A stretch of DNA of 64,000 nucleotides from contig NZ_PXZH01000007.1 of the NCBI RefSeq assembly GCF_003950325.1, forward strand, positions 1 to 64,000, read 5' to 3'. The stretch is from Vagococcus humatus (lineage in GTDB: Bacteria > Bacillota > Bacilli > Lactobacillales > Vagococcaceae). Below are positions 31,951-41,106 of this stretch, in pieces; position 1 is the stretch's first letter; each line of letters opens with the position of its first letter. A program made the translations under genes and the position numbers. The notes under the pieces are model-generated. The model had not been told where the DNA came from and ran no database searches. It saw only the letters and a list, made by a program, of their open reading frames with translations.

Positions 31951-33243
31951 ATGTCATCAGTAGTAGTAGTAGGAACACAATGGGGCGACGAAGGTAAAGG
32001 AAAAATCACTGACTTTTTAAGCGAACAGGCAGATGTTATTGCGCGTTATCAAGGTGGAGACAATGCTGGACATACTATCAAATTTGATGGAGTAACATAC
32101 AAATTACAATTAATTCCTTCAGGGATTTTTTATTCTGATAAAATTAGTGTGATCGGTAATGGAGTGGTAGTCAATCCAAAATCACTTGTAAGAGAAATGA
32201 CTTATCTACAAGACAAAGGAGTTCAAACGGATAATTTACGAATTTCAAACCGAGCTCATGTTATTTTGCCTTATCATATTATTTTAGATACATTACAAGA
32301 AGCTGCTAAAGGAGAGGCTAAAATAGGGACTACTAATAAAGGAATTGGTCCAGCTTATATGGATAAAGTAGCCCGTGTTGGCATTCGGATGGCAGATTTA
32401 CTAGACAAAGAAACATTTGAAGAAAAACTTCGCTTAAATATTCAAGAAAAAAATGAAGTGATTACTAAAATTTATGGGGGAACACCTGTGAATTTTGAGG
32501 ATATTTTTGAAGAATATTATGCTTATGGACAACAGATTAAATCTTATGTAACAGATACTTCCCTTCTTTTAAATGATGCTGTTGATAGTCACAAACAGGT
32601 ATTATTTGAAGGGGCACAAGGGGTTATGTTAGACATTGATCATGGAACTTATCCTTTTGTTACATCATCTAACCCAGTAGCTGGTGGGGTTACAGTAGGT
32701 AATGGATTTGGTCCATCTAAAGTAAGCAGAGTGGTAGGGGTGTGTAAAGCTTACACTTCACGAGTAGGAGACGGTCCTTTCCCGACTGAATTATTTGATG
32801 AAGTTGGAGAAAGAATTCGTCAAGTTGGCCGAGAATTTGGCACGGTGACTGGTCGACCTAGACGAGTTGGTTGGTTTGACAGTGTAGTTATGCGTCATTC
32901 TAAACGGGTATCTGGTTTAACTGATTTATCTTTAAACTCGATTGATGTATTAAGTGGACTAGACACAGTCAAAATTTGTGTGGCTTACCAACTAGACGGT
33001 GAACGGATTGATTACTATCCTGCTAGTTTAAAAGAAATTGCTCGTTGTCAACCAATCTATGAAGAATTACCTGGTTGGTCTGAAGATATTACTATGTGTC
33101 AAACATTAGAGGAATTACCTCAAAATGCTTTAAACTATGTCAAACGAATTGAAGAATTAGTAGGAATAGACTTAGTAACATTTTCTGTTGGACCAGATAG
33201 AACTCAAACTAACGTGTTAAAAAATGTTTGGGATCAGATCTAA
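31951..33243 (+). CDS. purA: Adenylosuccinate synthetase
   Basis: GTP-dependent ligation of IMP and aspartate, the first step from IMP to AMP, 430 residues. The P-loop-like GDEGKGK at 12-18 has catalytic Asp13. NNAGHTI appears here as DNAGHTIKF, and [13 protein letters not shown] and the C-terminal SVGPDRTQT are typical. ATG 31951 follows AAAGAGG; the frame is open for 26 more codons upstream but these cover the promoter. Monocistronic. Confidence 0.98.
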   Translation: MSSVVVVGTQWGDEGKGKITDFLSEQADVIARYQGGDNAGHTIKFDGVTYKLQLIPSGIFYSDKISVIGNGVVVNPKSLVREMTYLQDKGVQTDNLRISNRAHVILPYHIILDTLQEAAKGEAKIGTTNKGIGPAYMDKVARVGIRMADLLDKETFEEKLRLNIQEKNEVITKIYGGTPVNFEDIFEEYYAYGQQIKSYVTDTSLLLNDAVDSHKQVLFEGAQGVMLDIDHGTYPFVTSSNPVAGGVTVGNGFGPSKVSRVVGVCKAYTSRVGDGPFPTELFDEVGERIRQVGREFGTVTGRPRRVGWFDSVVMRHSKRVSGLTDLSLNSIDVLSGLDTVKICVAYQLDGERIDYYPASLKEIARCQPIYEELPGWSEDITMCQTLEELPQNALNYVKRIEELVGIDLVTFSVGPDRTQTNVLKNVWDQI

Positions 33244-33257
33244 ATGAAATAATTAAT

Positions 33258-33300
33258 AAAAAAGTTTCCTAAAGGATTAACCCTTTAGGAAACTTTTTTT
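33258..33300. terminator. Bidirectional terminator between purA and the ABC-F gene
   Basis: AAAAAAGTTTCCTAAAGG pairs with CCTTTAGGAAACTTTTTT; A run left, T run right. It serves both convergent genes. Confidence 0.9.
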
Positions 33301-33302
33301 GA

Positions 33303-34922
33303 TTAAAGAATATCTTGTACTCGTTTTTGAATCCGTTCATTTTCTAAAAATTCATCATAAGTTGTTTCTGGACAATCTACAATTCCTTTTTCAGTAATGA
33401 AAATGATTCGATTAGCAACTGTTTGAATAAACTGATGGTCATGAGAAGTAAATAATAACGAACCTTTGTAATTGATTAACCCATCATTTAGAGCGGTAAT
33501 AGATTCTAAGTCTAAGTGATTAGTTGGATCATCTAAAATAAGAGTATTGGCTTTAGACAGCATTAATTTAGATAACATACAACGAACTTTTTCCCCACCA
33601 GATAAAACATTAACAGGTTTTAATACTTCGTCTCCAGCAAATAACATTCTACCTAAGAAGCTACGTAAGAAAGTATTATCATCTTCTTCTTTTGAAGCAT
33701 ATTGACGTAACCATTCTAAAATTGGCTCACCATTTTCAAACTCTTTAGAACTATCTTTTGGTAAATAAGCTTGTGAAGTAGTCACTCCCCAATGAATATT
33801 ACCAGTATCTGGCGTTAGTTCGCCCATTAATAATTTAAATAAAATAGTTGGCAAAATATCACTTGTTGAGATAAATGCTACTTTGTCATCTTTATTTAAG
33901 GTAAAAGAAATTTGATTGATTAAAGCTTTACCATCAATTGTTTTAGATAGATTTTCTACACGTAATAAATCATTTCCAATTTCTCTTTCTGGTTTAAAAT
34001 GAATGTAAGGGTAGCGACGAGAAGATGGTTTAATATCATCTAATTCAATTTTATCTAACATTTTTTTACGAGAAGTAGCTTGTTTAGATTTAGAGGCATT
34101 AGCACTAAAGCGTGCGATAAATTCTTGTAATTCTTGAATTTTTTCTTCTTTTTTAGCATTTTGATCCGCTTGAAGTTTAGCCGCTAATTGGCTAGATTCT
34201 AACCAAAAATCATAGTTACCTACATATAATTGAATTTTACCAAAATCAAGGTCAGCCATATGAGTACATACTTTATTTAAAAAGTGTCGGTCATGGGATA
34301 CAACGATAACGGTATTTTCAAATTCAATTAAAAATTCTTCTAACCAAGCAATGGACTGAATATCAAGTCCGTTAGTAGGCTCATCTAATAGTAAAACATC
34401 TGGTTGGCCAAATAAAGCTTGAGCTAACAATACTTTTACTTTTTGTCCAGCAGGTAATTCTGCCATTTTTAATTGATGTAACTCATCTGGAATTTGTAGA
34501 CCTTGTAAAAGAGTGGCAGCTTCTGGTTCAGCTTCCCATCCGTTTAACTCTGCAAATTCTCCTTCTAATTCTGCTGCACGAATACCATCTTCGTCAGAAA
34601 AATCTTCTTTCATGTAAATAGCATCTTTTTCTGTCATAACTTCATAGAGACGTTTATGTCCCATAATGACTGTTTCTAAAACAGTGTGATCTTCGTAGTC
34701 AAAGTGATTTTGTTTTAAAGTAGCAAGGCGTTCATCAGGTCCTAGTGTCACGGATCCTGAACTAGGTTGGATTTGTCCTTCTAATACTTTTAAAAAGGTT
34801 GATTTACCTGCTCCATTAGCCCCAATTAGGCCGTAGCAATTTCCTGGAGTAAATTTAATATTAACGTCTTCGAATAATTTTTTATCTGGTAATTGTAAAC
34901 TTACATTTGTTACAGTTATCAT
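33303..34922 (-). CDS. ABC-F family ATPase, YkpA/YbiT type
   Basis: Soluble protein of 539 residues with two ABC domains and no membrane segment, as in ribosome-associated ABC-F translation factors. NBD1 has a clear Walker A (GLIGANGAGKST), a degenerate signature (LPAGQK) and Walker B LLLDEPTNGLD. The linker between the domains is charged (about 240-285). NBD2 has signature LSGGEK and LILDDPTNHLD, but the Walker A position reads FISTSDILPTILF without the Gly-Lys-Ser. ATG 34922 follows GGAG by six bases. The role in this species, housekeeping or antibiotic protection, is unknown. Confidence 0.88.
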   Translation of the reverse strand: MITVTNVSLQLPDKKLFEDVNIKFTPGNCYGLIGANGAGKSTFLKVLEGQIQPSSGSVTLGPDERLATLKQNHFDYEDHTVLETVIMGHKRLYEVMTEKDAIYMKEDFSDEDGIRAAELEGEFAELNGWEAEPEAATLLQGLQIPDELHQLKMAELPAGQKVKVLLAQALFGQPDVLLLDEPTNGLDIQSIAWLEEFLIEFENTVIVVSHDRHFLNKVCTHMADLDFGKIQLYVGNYDFWLESSQLAAKLQADQNAKKEEKIQELQEFIARFSANASKSKQATSRKKMLDKIELDDIKPSSRRYPYIHFKPEREIGNDLLRVENLSKTIDGKALINQISFTLNKDDKVAFISTSDILPTILFKLLMGELTPDTGNIHWGVTTSQAYLPKDSSKEFENGEPILEWLRQYASKEEDDNTFLRSFLGRMLFAGDEVLKPVNVLSGGEKVRCMLSKLMLSKANTLILDDPTNHLDLESITALNDGLINYKGSLLFTSHDHQFIQTVANRIIFITEKGIVDCPETTYDEFLENERIQKRVQDIL

Positions 34923-34996
34923 GTCATTCTCCATTTCTAAAATTAGTAATCTCTAGGCATTATAGCGAGTTATTTGCAGGAGTTCAAGTTAATTAG

Positions 34997-35977
34997 TTAA
35001 TAAGATTGTAAACTAATTTCTCCTGAAGAGAGAATTTTTTGGCTTTGATCTGCTAATTCTACCACTAACTCTCCTTTGTCTGTAATTTGAATAGCTTTTC
35101 CTTGGTATTTTTTCTGATTTTGGGTAAAACTGACTAAGCGACCTAACACAAAAGAATGTTGTCGGTAAATATCCATGAAAGGATAAGTATCTAAGTGATT
35201 TAAACAGTCATAAAAATGGGTAAGAAACCGAGCAATTAATTCATTTCTAGAGATAGTAGGGGCCTCTTTTGAAAAAAGTGAGGTGGCTTTTTCTTGTAAA
35301 TCTACAGGAAACTCTTGTTGTGGAATAGAAAAATTAATTCCTACACCAATAATAATAGTAGAAATTGTTTGGGTTTCAATGTTAGTAATTGCTTCAGACA
35401 AAATACCAGCTATTTTTTTCTCGTTAAGATAAATATCATTGACCCACTTAATATTAGGGTGTTTATCCGTTAAGTCCTGAATAGCCTTAACTAAGGCAAC
35501 TGCAGTAATAATGGTATATTGAGGGATATAATCTAGTTCACAGTGAGGATGTAGCATCAGACTAAAATAAATGCCATTTCCTTTGTCAGATGCAAAGTAT
35601 TCTCTTCCAAAGCGGCCTCTTGTTTTGGTTTGATTATTGGCAATTAAGAGGTAATGGTCGGCATTGATAGAATCTGCTTGTTGTTTTAAGAGTTGATTAG
35701 TAGAAGCCACTTCTTCTTTTAGCTCGATTTGAATAGCTTTTTTTAAATCAGGGGATAGAAAATGACTAATAGCAGCGGCACTTAATGTATTATTTGGCAC
35801 GTACTGATAGCCTACATTTGGAGTGCTAATAATGTGATGTCCCTCTTTTTTTAACTCTTGGATAGCTTTCCAAATAGACGTTCTAGACAGATTCAGTTGT
35901 GTAGCAATATGCTCTCCAGAAATTGCTTGTGGATAATCGTTAATTAGTAAGGCTAGTACCTTATCTTTTGTTGTCAT
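34997..35977 (-). CDS. birA: Bifunctional biotin operon repressor / biotin-protein ligase
   Basis: 326 residues. The N-terminal helix-turn-helix (about 18-60: SGEHIATQLNLSRTSIWKAIQELKKEG) could repress biotin genes. The central BPL/LplA domain has TRGRFGREYFA for biotinyl-AMP binding and KWVNDIYLNEKKIAGIL, and a small C-terminal SH3-like domain follows. It biotinylates acetyl-CoA or pyruvate carboxylase carriers. ATG 35977 was chosen because AAAGGAG lies eight bases upstream. Confidence 0.93.
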   Translation of the reverse strand: MTTKDKVLALLINDYPQAISGEHIATQLNLSRTSIWKAIQELKKEGHHIISTPNVGYQYVPNNTLSAAAISHFLSPDLKKAIQIELKEEVASTNQLLKQQADSINADHYLLIANNQTKTRGRFGREYFASDKGNGIYFSLMLHPHCELDYIPQYTIITAVALVKAIQDLTDKHPNIKWVNDIYLNEKKIAGILSEAITNIETQTISTIIIGVGINFSIPQQEFPVDLQEKATSLFSKEAPTISRNELIARFLTHFYDCLNHLDTYPFMDIYRQHSFVLGRLVSFTQNQKKYQGKAIQITDKGELVVELADQSQKILSSGEISLQSY

Positions 35978-36104
35978 CAAGAAAACTCCTTTCACTCCCT
36001 TTATTTTAACTTAGAAGAACAGTTAAATACTAGACCAAAGACGGATAAATTATGTCCAAAAAAAAGGTATAATAAAAGAAAGAGATTAATTGGAGGGAAC
36101 TAAC

Positions 36105-36317
36105 ATGGAGAAAAAACAATATATTTGTGATAAATGTGGCTGTGAGCATTACATATCTGATCAGTTTCAAGCAACAGGCGGAAATTTTGCTAAAATTTTT
36201 GATGTTCAGAATAAAAAGTTTTTAACTATTAGCTGTAAACGATGTGGATTTACAGAATTATACCGAGCTGAAACTGAGAGCGGTATGAATGTACTGGATT
36301 TTTTATTAGGTAATTAA
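36105..36317 (+). CDS. Zinc-ribbon nucleic-acid-binding small protein
   Basis: 70 residues. Two CxxC knuckles (ICDKCGCEH and SCKRCGFTE) bracket a short beta-rich segment, fitting a zinc ribbon of the kind annotated as nucleic acid-binding proteins in lactic acid bacteria. No function is known. ATG 36105 follows GGAGG. A TATAAT at 36068-36073 is a likely -10 without a good -35. It has its own terminator. Confidence 0.75.
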   Translation: MEKKQYICDKCGCEHYISDQFQATGGNFAKIFDVQNKKFLTISCKRCGFTELYRAETESGMNVLDFLLGN

Positions 36318-36357
36318 CAGAAAGATTAGAAATTAATCTAATTATATTAACGAAAGA

Positions 36358-36405
36358 AACTGATAAGATATTGGAAGTAGTCCCAACATTTTATCAGTTT
36401 TTTTT
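36358..36405 (+). terminator. Terminator after the zinc-ribbon gene
   Basis: AAACTGATAA pairs with TTATCAGTTT, with an inner TTGG/CCAA stem, followed by a T run. Confidence 0.8.
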
Positions 36406-36418
36406 GAGTTGATTTTAC

Positions 36419-36447
36419 TTACATCTTTTTTTTAGAATCAGTATAAT
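36419..36447 (+). promoter_or_regulatory. Promoter of the MFS efflux gene
   Basis: TTACAT (36419-36424), 17-base spacer, TATAAT (36442-36447). Confidence 0.65.
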
Positions 36448-36478
36448 AAGTAGAGATTTAAAATTAGGGAGGAATTTT

Positions 36479-37918
36479 ATGGCAACACATATTGATTTTC
36501 AGCAGGACCCAGCAGTTCAGAAGAAACGCTGGCTTATTTTATTTGCAGTGGGTTTATTTACATTTATGGCAACTTTAGATGGGAGTATTGTTAATATTGC
36601 TTTACCCACCATGTCTAAAGAGTTACAAGTCCCAACTAATCAAATTACTTGGGTTGTTTCGATTTACTTAATGACGATTTGTACCTGTTTACCTTTATTT
36701 GGGAAAATTGGTGACAGTGTGGGAAAAATTAAAATATTTAAGTTAGGAACATTCATTTTTGTGATAGGTTCTTTTTTGTGTGGCGTTCCTCATTCACTAA
36801 CAACCTTATTAGTAGGCCGAGTTATTCAAGCTTTAGGGGCTAGTATGACAATGGCTACTAACATTGGGATTATTACTGAAGTGTTTCCTTTTCATGAAAG
36901 AGGACGAGCTTTAGGGTTAATTGGGACCTTTGTGTCACTAGGCTCTATTACTGGACCAGGTATTGGCGGAGTTTTAGTGGCTAACATGGGTTGGTCTTAT
37001 ATTTTTTGGATTAATGTCCCTGTTGGTTTATTAGCTATGGTATTAGGCAAATATATTTTACCCCAAGACTTTAGTAAAAGTGGTGTGGCTATTGATTGGC
37101 TAGGATTTATCAGTTTTGCTAGTTTTTTACTACCATTTTTTGCCAGTATTTTTTTAGGACAAGAAATCGGGTTTCTTCAACCTTTGATTTTAGGTTTACT
37201 AGCTATAAGCGTACTTAGTTTTGTCTTGTTCTATTACCGAGAAAAAAGGGTGGCTCAACCGTTAATAGACTTTAAATTATTTAATAACCAAGTTTTAACA
37301 GCTGGGTTAGTTACCGCTATGTTAGTGTTTGCTGCTAACTTTTTTATGAATGTGGTATTGCCGTTCTTTTTACAAAATGCTCATGGATATGACGCCTCAT
37401 TTGCAGGATTACTTATGATGGTATTCCCTTTAGTAATGGTTGTAACAGCTCCTGTCAGTGGTTATTTTACTGATAAATATGGTCCTAGAGTGTTAACAAT
37501 CATTGGCTTAGCTATTATGACTCTTGCTCAACTTTCATTTGCGTTTATTGATTTAAAAACACCGCTTTGGTGGTTTATTGTAAGTATTGGTTTACTTGGC
37601 TTAGGAAATGGTATTTTTCAGTCACCGAATAATACTATTGTTATGAGTAGTGTATCCTTAGATCAATTAGGGGTTGTTGGGAGTTTAAATGGTTTATTTA
37701 GAAACATTGGTATGGTGATTGGTATTGCTTTATCTACTACCTTACTTTATGGGTCTATGAGCCACCGAGCAGGTTATCCTGTTACCACTTATTTGGAAGA
37801 TCATCCTAATTATTTTATTTATGGGATGCATGTTGTTTATACAGGTGCGTTTATCTTATGTAGTTTGGCTATGTTATTAACTATTTACAGTTTTAAGCAT
37901 AACCGTCATGCTAAATAA
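36479..37918 (+). CDS. DHA2-type MFS drug:H+ antiporter, 14 TM
   Basis: 479-residue membrane transporter with about 14 hydrophobic segments, which puts it in the DHA2 (EmrB/QacA) branch. Motif D-like LDGSIVNIALPTM is in TM1, motif A GKIGDSVGKIKIF in the first cytoplasmic loop, and motif C GPGIGGVL in TM5. A drug or toxic-compound exporter is the likely role; substrates cannot be read from the sequence. No regulator gene is adjacent. Monocistronic between its own promoter and terminator. Confidence 0.88.
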   Translation: MATHIDFQQDPAVQKKRWLILFAVGLFTFMATLDGSIVNIALPTMSKELQVPTNQITWVVSIYLMTICTCLPLFGKIGDSVGKIKIFKLGTFIFVIGSFLCGVPHSLTTLLVGRVIQALGASMTMATNIGIITEVFPFHERGRALGLIGTFVSLGSITGPGIGGVLVANMGWSYIFWINVPVGLLAMVLGKYILPQDFSKSGVAIDWLGFISFASFLLPFFASIFLGQEIGFLQPLILGLLAISVLSFVLFYYREKRVAQPLIDFKLFNNQVLTAGLVTAMLVFAANFFMNVVLPFFLQNAHGYDASFAGLLMMVFPLVMVVTAPVSGYFTDKYGPRVLTIIGLAIMTLAQLSFAFIDLKTPLWWFIVSIGLLGLGNGIFQSPNNTIVMSSVSLDQLGVVGSLNGLFRNIGMVIGIALSTTLLYGSMSHRAGYPVTTYLEDHPNYFIYGMHVVYTGAFILCSLAMLLTIYSFKHNRHAK

Positions 37919-37970
37919 AAAAAGACACTCAGGCTAATCTTAAATGATTAGCTCCTAAGTGGCTTTTTTT
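37917..37970 (+). terminator. Terminator after the MFS gene
   Basis: An extended hairpin whose core GCTAATC/GATTAGC is continued outward by CACT/AGTG and AAAAAAG/CTTTTTT, with a T run. It overlaps the MFS stop codon. Confidence 0.85.
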
Positions 37971-38008
37971 GTATAATAAAGGTATAAAATAAAAAAGGAT
38001 GATGACAA

Positions 38009-38251
38009 ATGAAGGAGCAAGAATTATTAGATCAAGGATACCGCAAATATAGAGGAAAAGAGGTAGATGTTTATTTTAATTTAAATAAGTGCCAGCATTC
38101 TGCTAAATGTACAACAGGTAATCCACAGGTATTTAATTTAGAAAGAAAACCCTGGGTATTACCTGATGCAGACAACAAAGAAAAAGTTATTCAAACTATC
38201 CACACTTGTCCCAGTGGTGCGTTAAAATATATTGAAAAAAGTAAAGAATAA
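38009..38251 (+). CDS. Mono-cluster 4Fe-4S protein (YjdI/Fer4_19 type)
   Basis: 80-residue small protein with Cys in NKCQHSAKC and HTCPSGALKYI, the pattern of the divergent 4Fe-4S family that includes E. coli YjdI. The partner is unknown; this family often stands near CDGSH or N-acetyltransferase-like proteins, but none is adjacent here. AAAGGATGATG precedes the ATG. It ends 6 bases before the terminator at 38258. Confidence 0.82.
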   Translation: MKEQELLDQGYRKYRGKEVDVYFNLNKCQHSAKCTTGNPQVFNLERKPWVLPDADNKEKVIQTIHTCPSGALKYIEKSKE

Positions 38252-38257
38252 TAGCTG

Positions 38258-38293
38258 AAAATAGTTATCCACATGTGGATAACTATTTTTTTA
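38258..38293. terminator. Bidirectional terminator made of two abutting DnaA boxes
   Basis: A perfect 32-base palindrome (38258-38289) whose centre is TTATCCACATGTGGATAA, i.e. two perfect DnaA boxes head to head without a spacer. A and T tails flank it. It lies between two convergent genes and slightly overlaps the stop of the leftward ATPase gene. Confidence 0.85.
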
Positions 38294-39094
38294 CTGTAAT
38301 AAAAGGGCATCATCCTGTATAGAATGACCACTTTGTTCTTGGAAAAGTGTTAATAAGTCAGCTACTGTTAAATTTTTCTTCGCTGTTTCATCTAAATCTA
38401 CTACTATTTTTCCTTGATGTAACATAATGAGTCGTTGTCCATAATTTAAAGCATCTTCCATATTATGAGTAATCATAAAAGTTGTTAAGTGTTGTTGGTC
38501 AATTAATTCTTTGGTTTTATTCATAATTATGTGAGAAGATTTAGGATCAAGAGCAGCAGTATGTTCATCTAATAGGAGTAATTTAGGCTTGTTTAATGTT
38601 GCCATTAAAAGAGTAATAGATTGCCTTTGTCCTCCTGATAATAAGCCGATTTCAGTATCTATTTTTTCTTCTAAACCCATGTTTAATCCTTTTAATTTTT
38701 CGATAAAAAAGGAACGGTTTTTAGCTGTTTTCGCCCTAGATAACGTCCGTTTTTTACCACGACAAGCAGCGATAGCTAAATTTTCACCTACTGTTAGTCG
38801 CACAGCAGTTCCAGCTTTAGGATCTTGAAAGACTCGACTAATAAATTGACTACGTTGTACAACATTTTTTTTAGTAATATCTTCTTGATTTAAGAGAATA
38901 TTTCCAGATGTGACTGGGAAAGTGCCAGCAATACTATTTAATAAGGTAGATTTCCCTGCCCCATTTCCACCAATAATGGTGACAAACTCTCCTTCTTTCA
39001 TCGTTAATTGGATATCTTGAAGGACATGGGTTTCATGAACCGTGTTTAAGTGGAAATAATGATTGACATTATTTAGTTCTAACAGATTAGCCAT
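38291..39094 (-). CDS. ABC importer ATPase, partner of an ABC_sub_bind (TrpX-like) system
   Basis: 267 residues. Walker A GGNGAGKSTLLN, Q-loop near VFQDPKAG, signature LLSGGQRQS, Walker B LLLLDEHTAALD (His in place of the usual Pro), and switch ITHN. It is the energy-coupling subunit for the permease and binding protein encoded just upstream. It overlaps the permease gene by eight bases, implying coupling. The whole operon is under the leader at 41011-41350. Confidence 0.9.
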   Translation of the reverse strand: MANLLELNNVNHYFHLNTVHETHVLQDIQLTMKEGEFVTIIGGNGAGKSTLLNSIAGTFPVTSGNILLNQEDITKKNVVQRSQFISRVFQDPKAGTAVRLTVGENLAIAACRGKKRTLSRAKTAKNRSFFIEKLKGLNMGLEEKIDTEIGLLSGGQRQSITLLMATLNKPKLLLLDEHTAALDPKSSHIIMNKTKELIDQQHLTTFMITHNMEDALNYGQRLIMLHQGKIVVDLDETAKKNLTVADLLTLFQEQSGHSIQDDALLLQ

Positions 39095-40004
39095 GATAAG
39101 TCACTCCTTTTTTTAATTTTTTTTCTTGTTGTTGTAAAAGTGGTAAACAGAGACAACCAGCTAAAAATAAAGCTGAGAAAAACTTATTATCATTAGCTTG
39201 AATTGGCAATTCTAAAATAAAGGCCAGAATTAAGCGGTAAACAACAGTGCCTAAAACAATAGTGAATAGCCGAGTGAGTAAGGGTTTTTGTTTAAATAGA
39301 ACTTCCGCTACAATAATTGAGGCTAGACCAATGACAATGGTACCTATGCCAGCGTTTAAATCAGAGAATCCTTTTTGCTGAGTTAAAAGCGCACCGCTTA
39401 AAGCAATTAAGCCATTAGCTAACATATAGCCAAGTAATTGTGTACTATTCGTATTGATGCCATTAGCTTGACTCATCGTTAGATTATCTCCTGTAGCAAT
39501 AATGGCTAAACCTATTTCAGTTTGGAAAAACAGATATAATAATGGAAGTAGGATCAGCAATAACATTCCTCCTAATATAATGATAGAAAGATGGGGCTGT
39601 TTAAGTATTTTTTCAAACCATGAGAAAACAGTTGGTTGCTGAATTAAAGATAAAGTAGCACTGTTCGCCATAATTCGTGAATTAATCGAATATAAACCAG
39701 TCATTGTGATGATACCTGCTAATAAAGCAGGTATTTTTAATTTTGTGTGTAACAAACCAGTGATTAAACCCGCTAACATGCCACCTAAAACGGCTAAACT
39801 TGTACTAATTACTGGAGAAGCGCCTTGTAAAATCAAGATGGAAACAATTGCCCCACCTAAAGGAAAACTACCTTCTGTGGTCATATCAGGAATATCTAAT
39901 AAGCGAAAGGTAATATAAACGCCTACAGCTAAAAATGACCAAAGAAACCCTTGACTAACAGATGAGATAAAAATACTTGGTAAATGAGTTAAAAAATTAA
40001 GCAT
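39087..40004 (-). CDS. ABC importer permease (BPD_transp_2 type)
   Basis: 305-residue integral membrane protein with eight or more hydrophobic segments, like LivH-type permeases. TTEGSFPLGGA near 41 and GLASIIVAEVLF near 225 are typical of permeases that accompany ABC_sub_bind proteins. AGAAAGGAAG lies upstream of the ATG. Co-transcribed with the binding protein (14-base gap) and the ATPase. Confidence 0.88.
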   Translation of the reverse strand: MLNFLTHLPSIFISSVSQGFLWSFLAVGVYITFRLLDIPDMTTEGSFPLGGAIVSILILQGASPVISTSLAVLGGMLAGLITGLLHTKLKIPALLAGIITMTGLYSINSRIMANSATLSLIQQPTVFSWFEKILKQPHLSIIILGGMLLLILLPLLYLFFQTEIGLAIIATGDNLTMSQANGINTNSTQLLGYMLANGLIALSGALLTQQKGFSDLNAGIGTIVIGLASIIVAEVLFKQKPLLTRLFTIVLGTVVYRLILAFILELPIQANDNKFFSALFLAGCLCLPLLQQQEKKLKKGVTYHG

Positions 40005-40018
40005 ATAAAACTTCCTTT

Positions 40019-40990
40019 CTAGTTAACTTGAATAGACTCTAATGGAATATTCAGTTGATTTAATTTGTCATGATTAAGATATAAAGTCAGGTGGTTAGAA
40101 GTTTCTACTGGATAAGTAGCAGGCTGTTTTTTTTGTTTAAGCAGGTTAATCGCCATATCAGCAGTTTGCTGTCCTAAAGAATAGTAATCGATTCCGTAAG
40201 TAGCAGTGCCTCCTTCTTTAGCCATATCAATAGAGCCAGTGACGACAGGGAGTTGGTATTTCTGAGCTACTTGACCAACAATAGGCATAGCACTAGCAAA
40301 GATATTGTCAGTTGGAATATAAAGTCCATCGACTTTTTTAGCTAAGCTTTCTGTTACTTGTTGCACATCATTGGTACTAGTCGCTGTGAGTAAAGAAACT
40401 TGGCAATGCTGTTTTTCTAAAAATTGTTTGGCAAGATTAACTTGAATAACAGAGTTTTCCTCTCCAGCATTATAGAGAATACCTACATGTTTTTTTCCTT
40501 GAAGTAATTTTAGAAGTAAGGTTATTTGGTCAGTAATTGGCACCATGTCAGAAGTTCCAGTTAAATTTCCACCAGGATGTTGATTGGAGTGAATTAAATG
40601 TAAACTAGTTAAATCTGTTACAGCTGTCACTAAAATTGGCAGTTGTTTTGTTTCATTTAAAAGAGAGATAGCAGAGGGGGTACCGATACCTAGTAGTAAA
40701 TTTGGCTTATCACGAATTAGTTTTTCGCTCATGTTTTTAAGATTATCCTGATTTCCTTGACCATTTTGAAAGACAATATGAACAGGTTTATCTAGTTGCT
40801 GAGTTGTTTCTAACCGGTCTTTAAACCCATGATAAGCTGCATCCAGTGAAGGATGTTGAACTAGTTGTAGTACTCCAACAGTGTAATAGTTTTTGGCTTT
40901 TTCTTTAGTCAGGTGGGTGGCTAGTCCGATACTAATCATTAAACTAAGGCAACCAAACAGATAAATGAGCCAGCGGTTTCTTTTTTTCAT
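40019..40990 (-). CDS. ABC importer substrate-binding protein, ABC_sub_bind (TrpX-like) family
   Basis: 323 residues. An N-terminal hydrophobic segment (about 7-26) is followed by a periplasmic-binding-protein-like fold of two lobes (YYTVGVLQLVQHPSLDAAYHGF, LLGIGTPSAISLL, GTSDMVPITDQITLL, YIPTDN, TATYGIDYYSLG). This family includes TrpX, a predicted tryptophan binder of streptococci; other members have unknown ligands. No clear lipobox is present, so it may be held by an uncleaved signal anchor. ATG 40990 follows AAGGAGG. The leader suggests an aromatic amino acid as substrate; that is inference. Confidence 0.87.
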   Translation of the reverse strand: MKKRNRWLIYLFGCLSLMISIGLATHLTKEKAKNYYTVGVLQLVQHPSLDAAYHGFKDRLETTQQLDKPVHIVFQNGQGNQDNLKNMSEKLIRDKPNLLLGIGTPSAISLLNETKQLPILVTAVTDLTSLHLIHSNQHPGGNLTGTSDMVPITDQITLLLKLLQGKKHVGILYNAGEENSVIQVNLAKQFLEKQHCQVSLLTATSTNDVQQVTESLAKKVDGLYIPTDNIFASAMPIVGQVAQKYQLPVVTGSIDMAKEGGTATYGIDYYSLGQQTADMAINLLKQKKQPATYPVETSNHLTLYLNHDKLNQLNIPLESIQVN

Positions 40991-41010
40991 GTGTTTCCTC
41001 CTTAAAAATA

Positions 41011-41049
41011 AAATAAAAAAATCCATTCAGATATTTATCTGAATGGATT
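41011..41049 (-). terminator. Leader terminator (attenuator) before the ABC importer
   Basis: On the minus strand AATCCATTCAGAT pairs perfectly with ATCTGAATGGATT (13 base pairs, four-base loop) and is followed by TTTTTTATTT. It lies between the leader promoter and the first structural gene, only 20 bases before the latter's start codon. The 5' arm CCATTCAGA is also complementary to TCTGAATGG at 41111-41119, at the end of the second leader ORF, giving a mutually exclusive antiterminator. Confidence 0.85.
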
Positions 41050-41106
41050 GAATTCTAATAATAAAATAATGATAAAATCATACCTGTCTTTTATTTGTTA
41101 GAAAGT

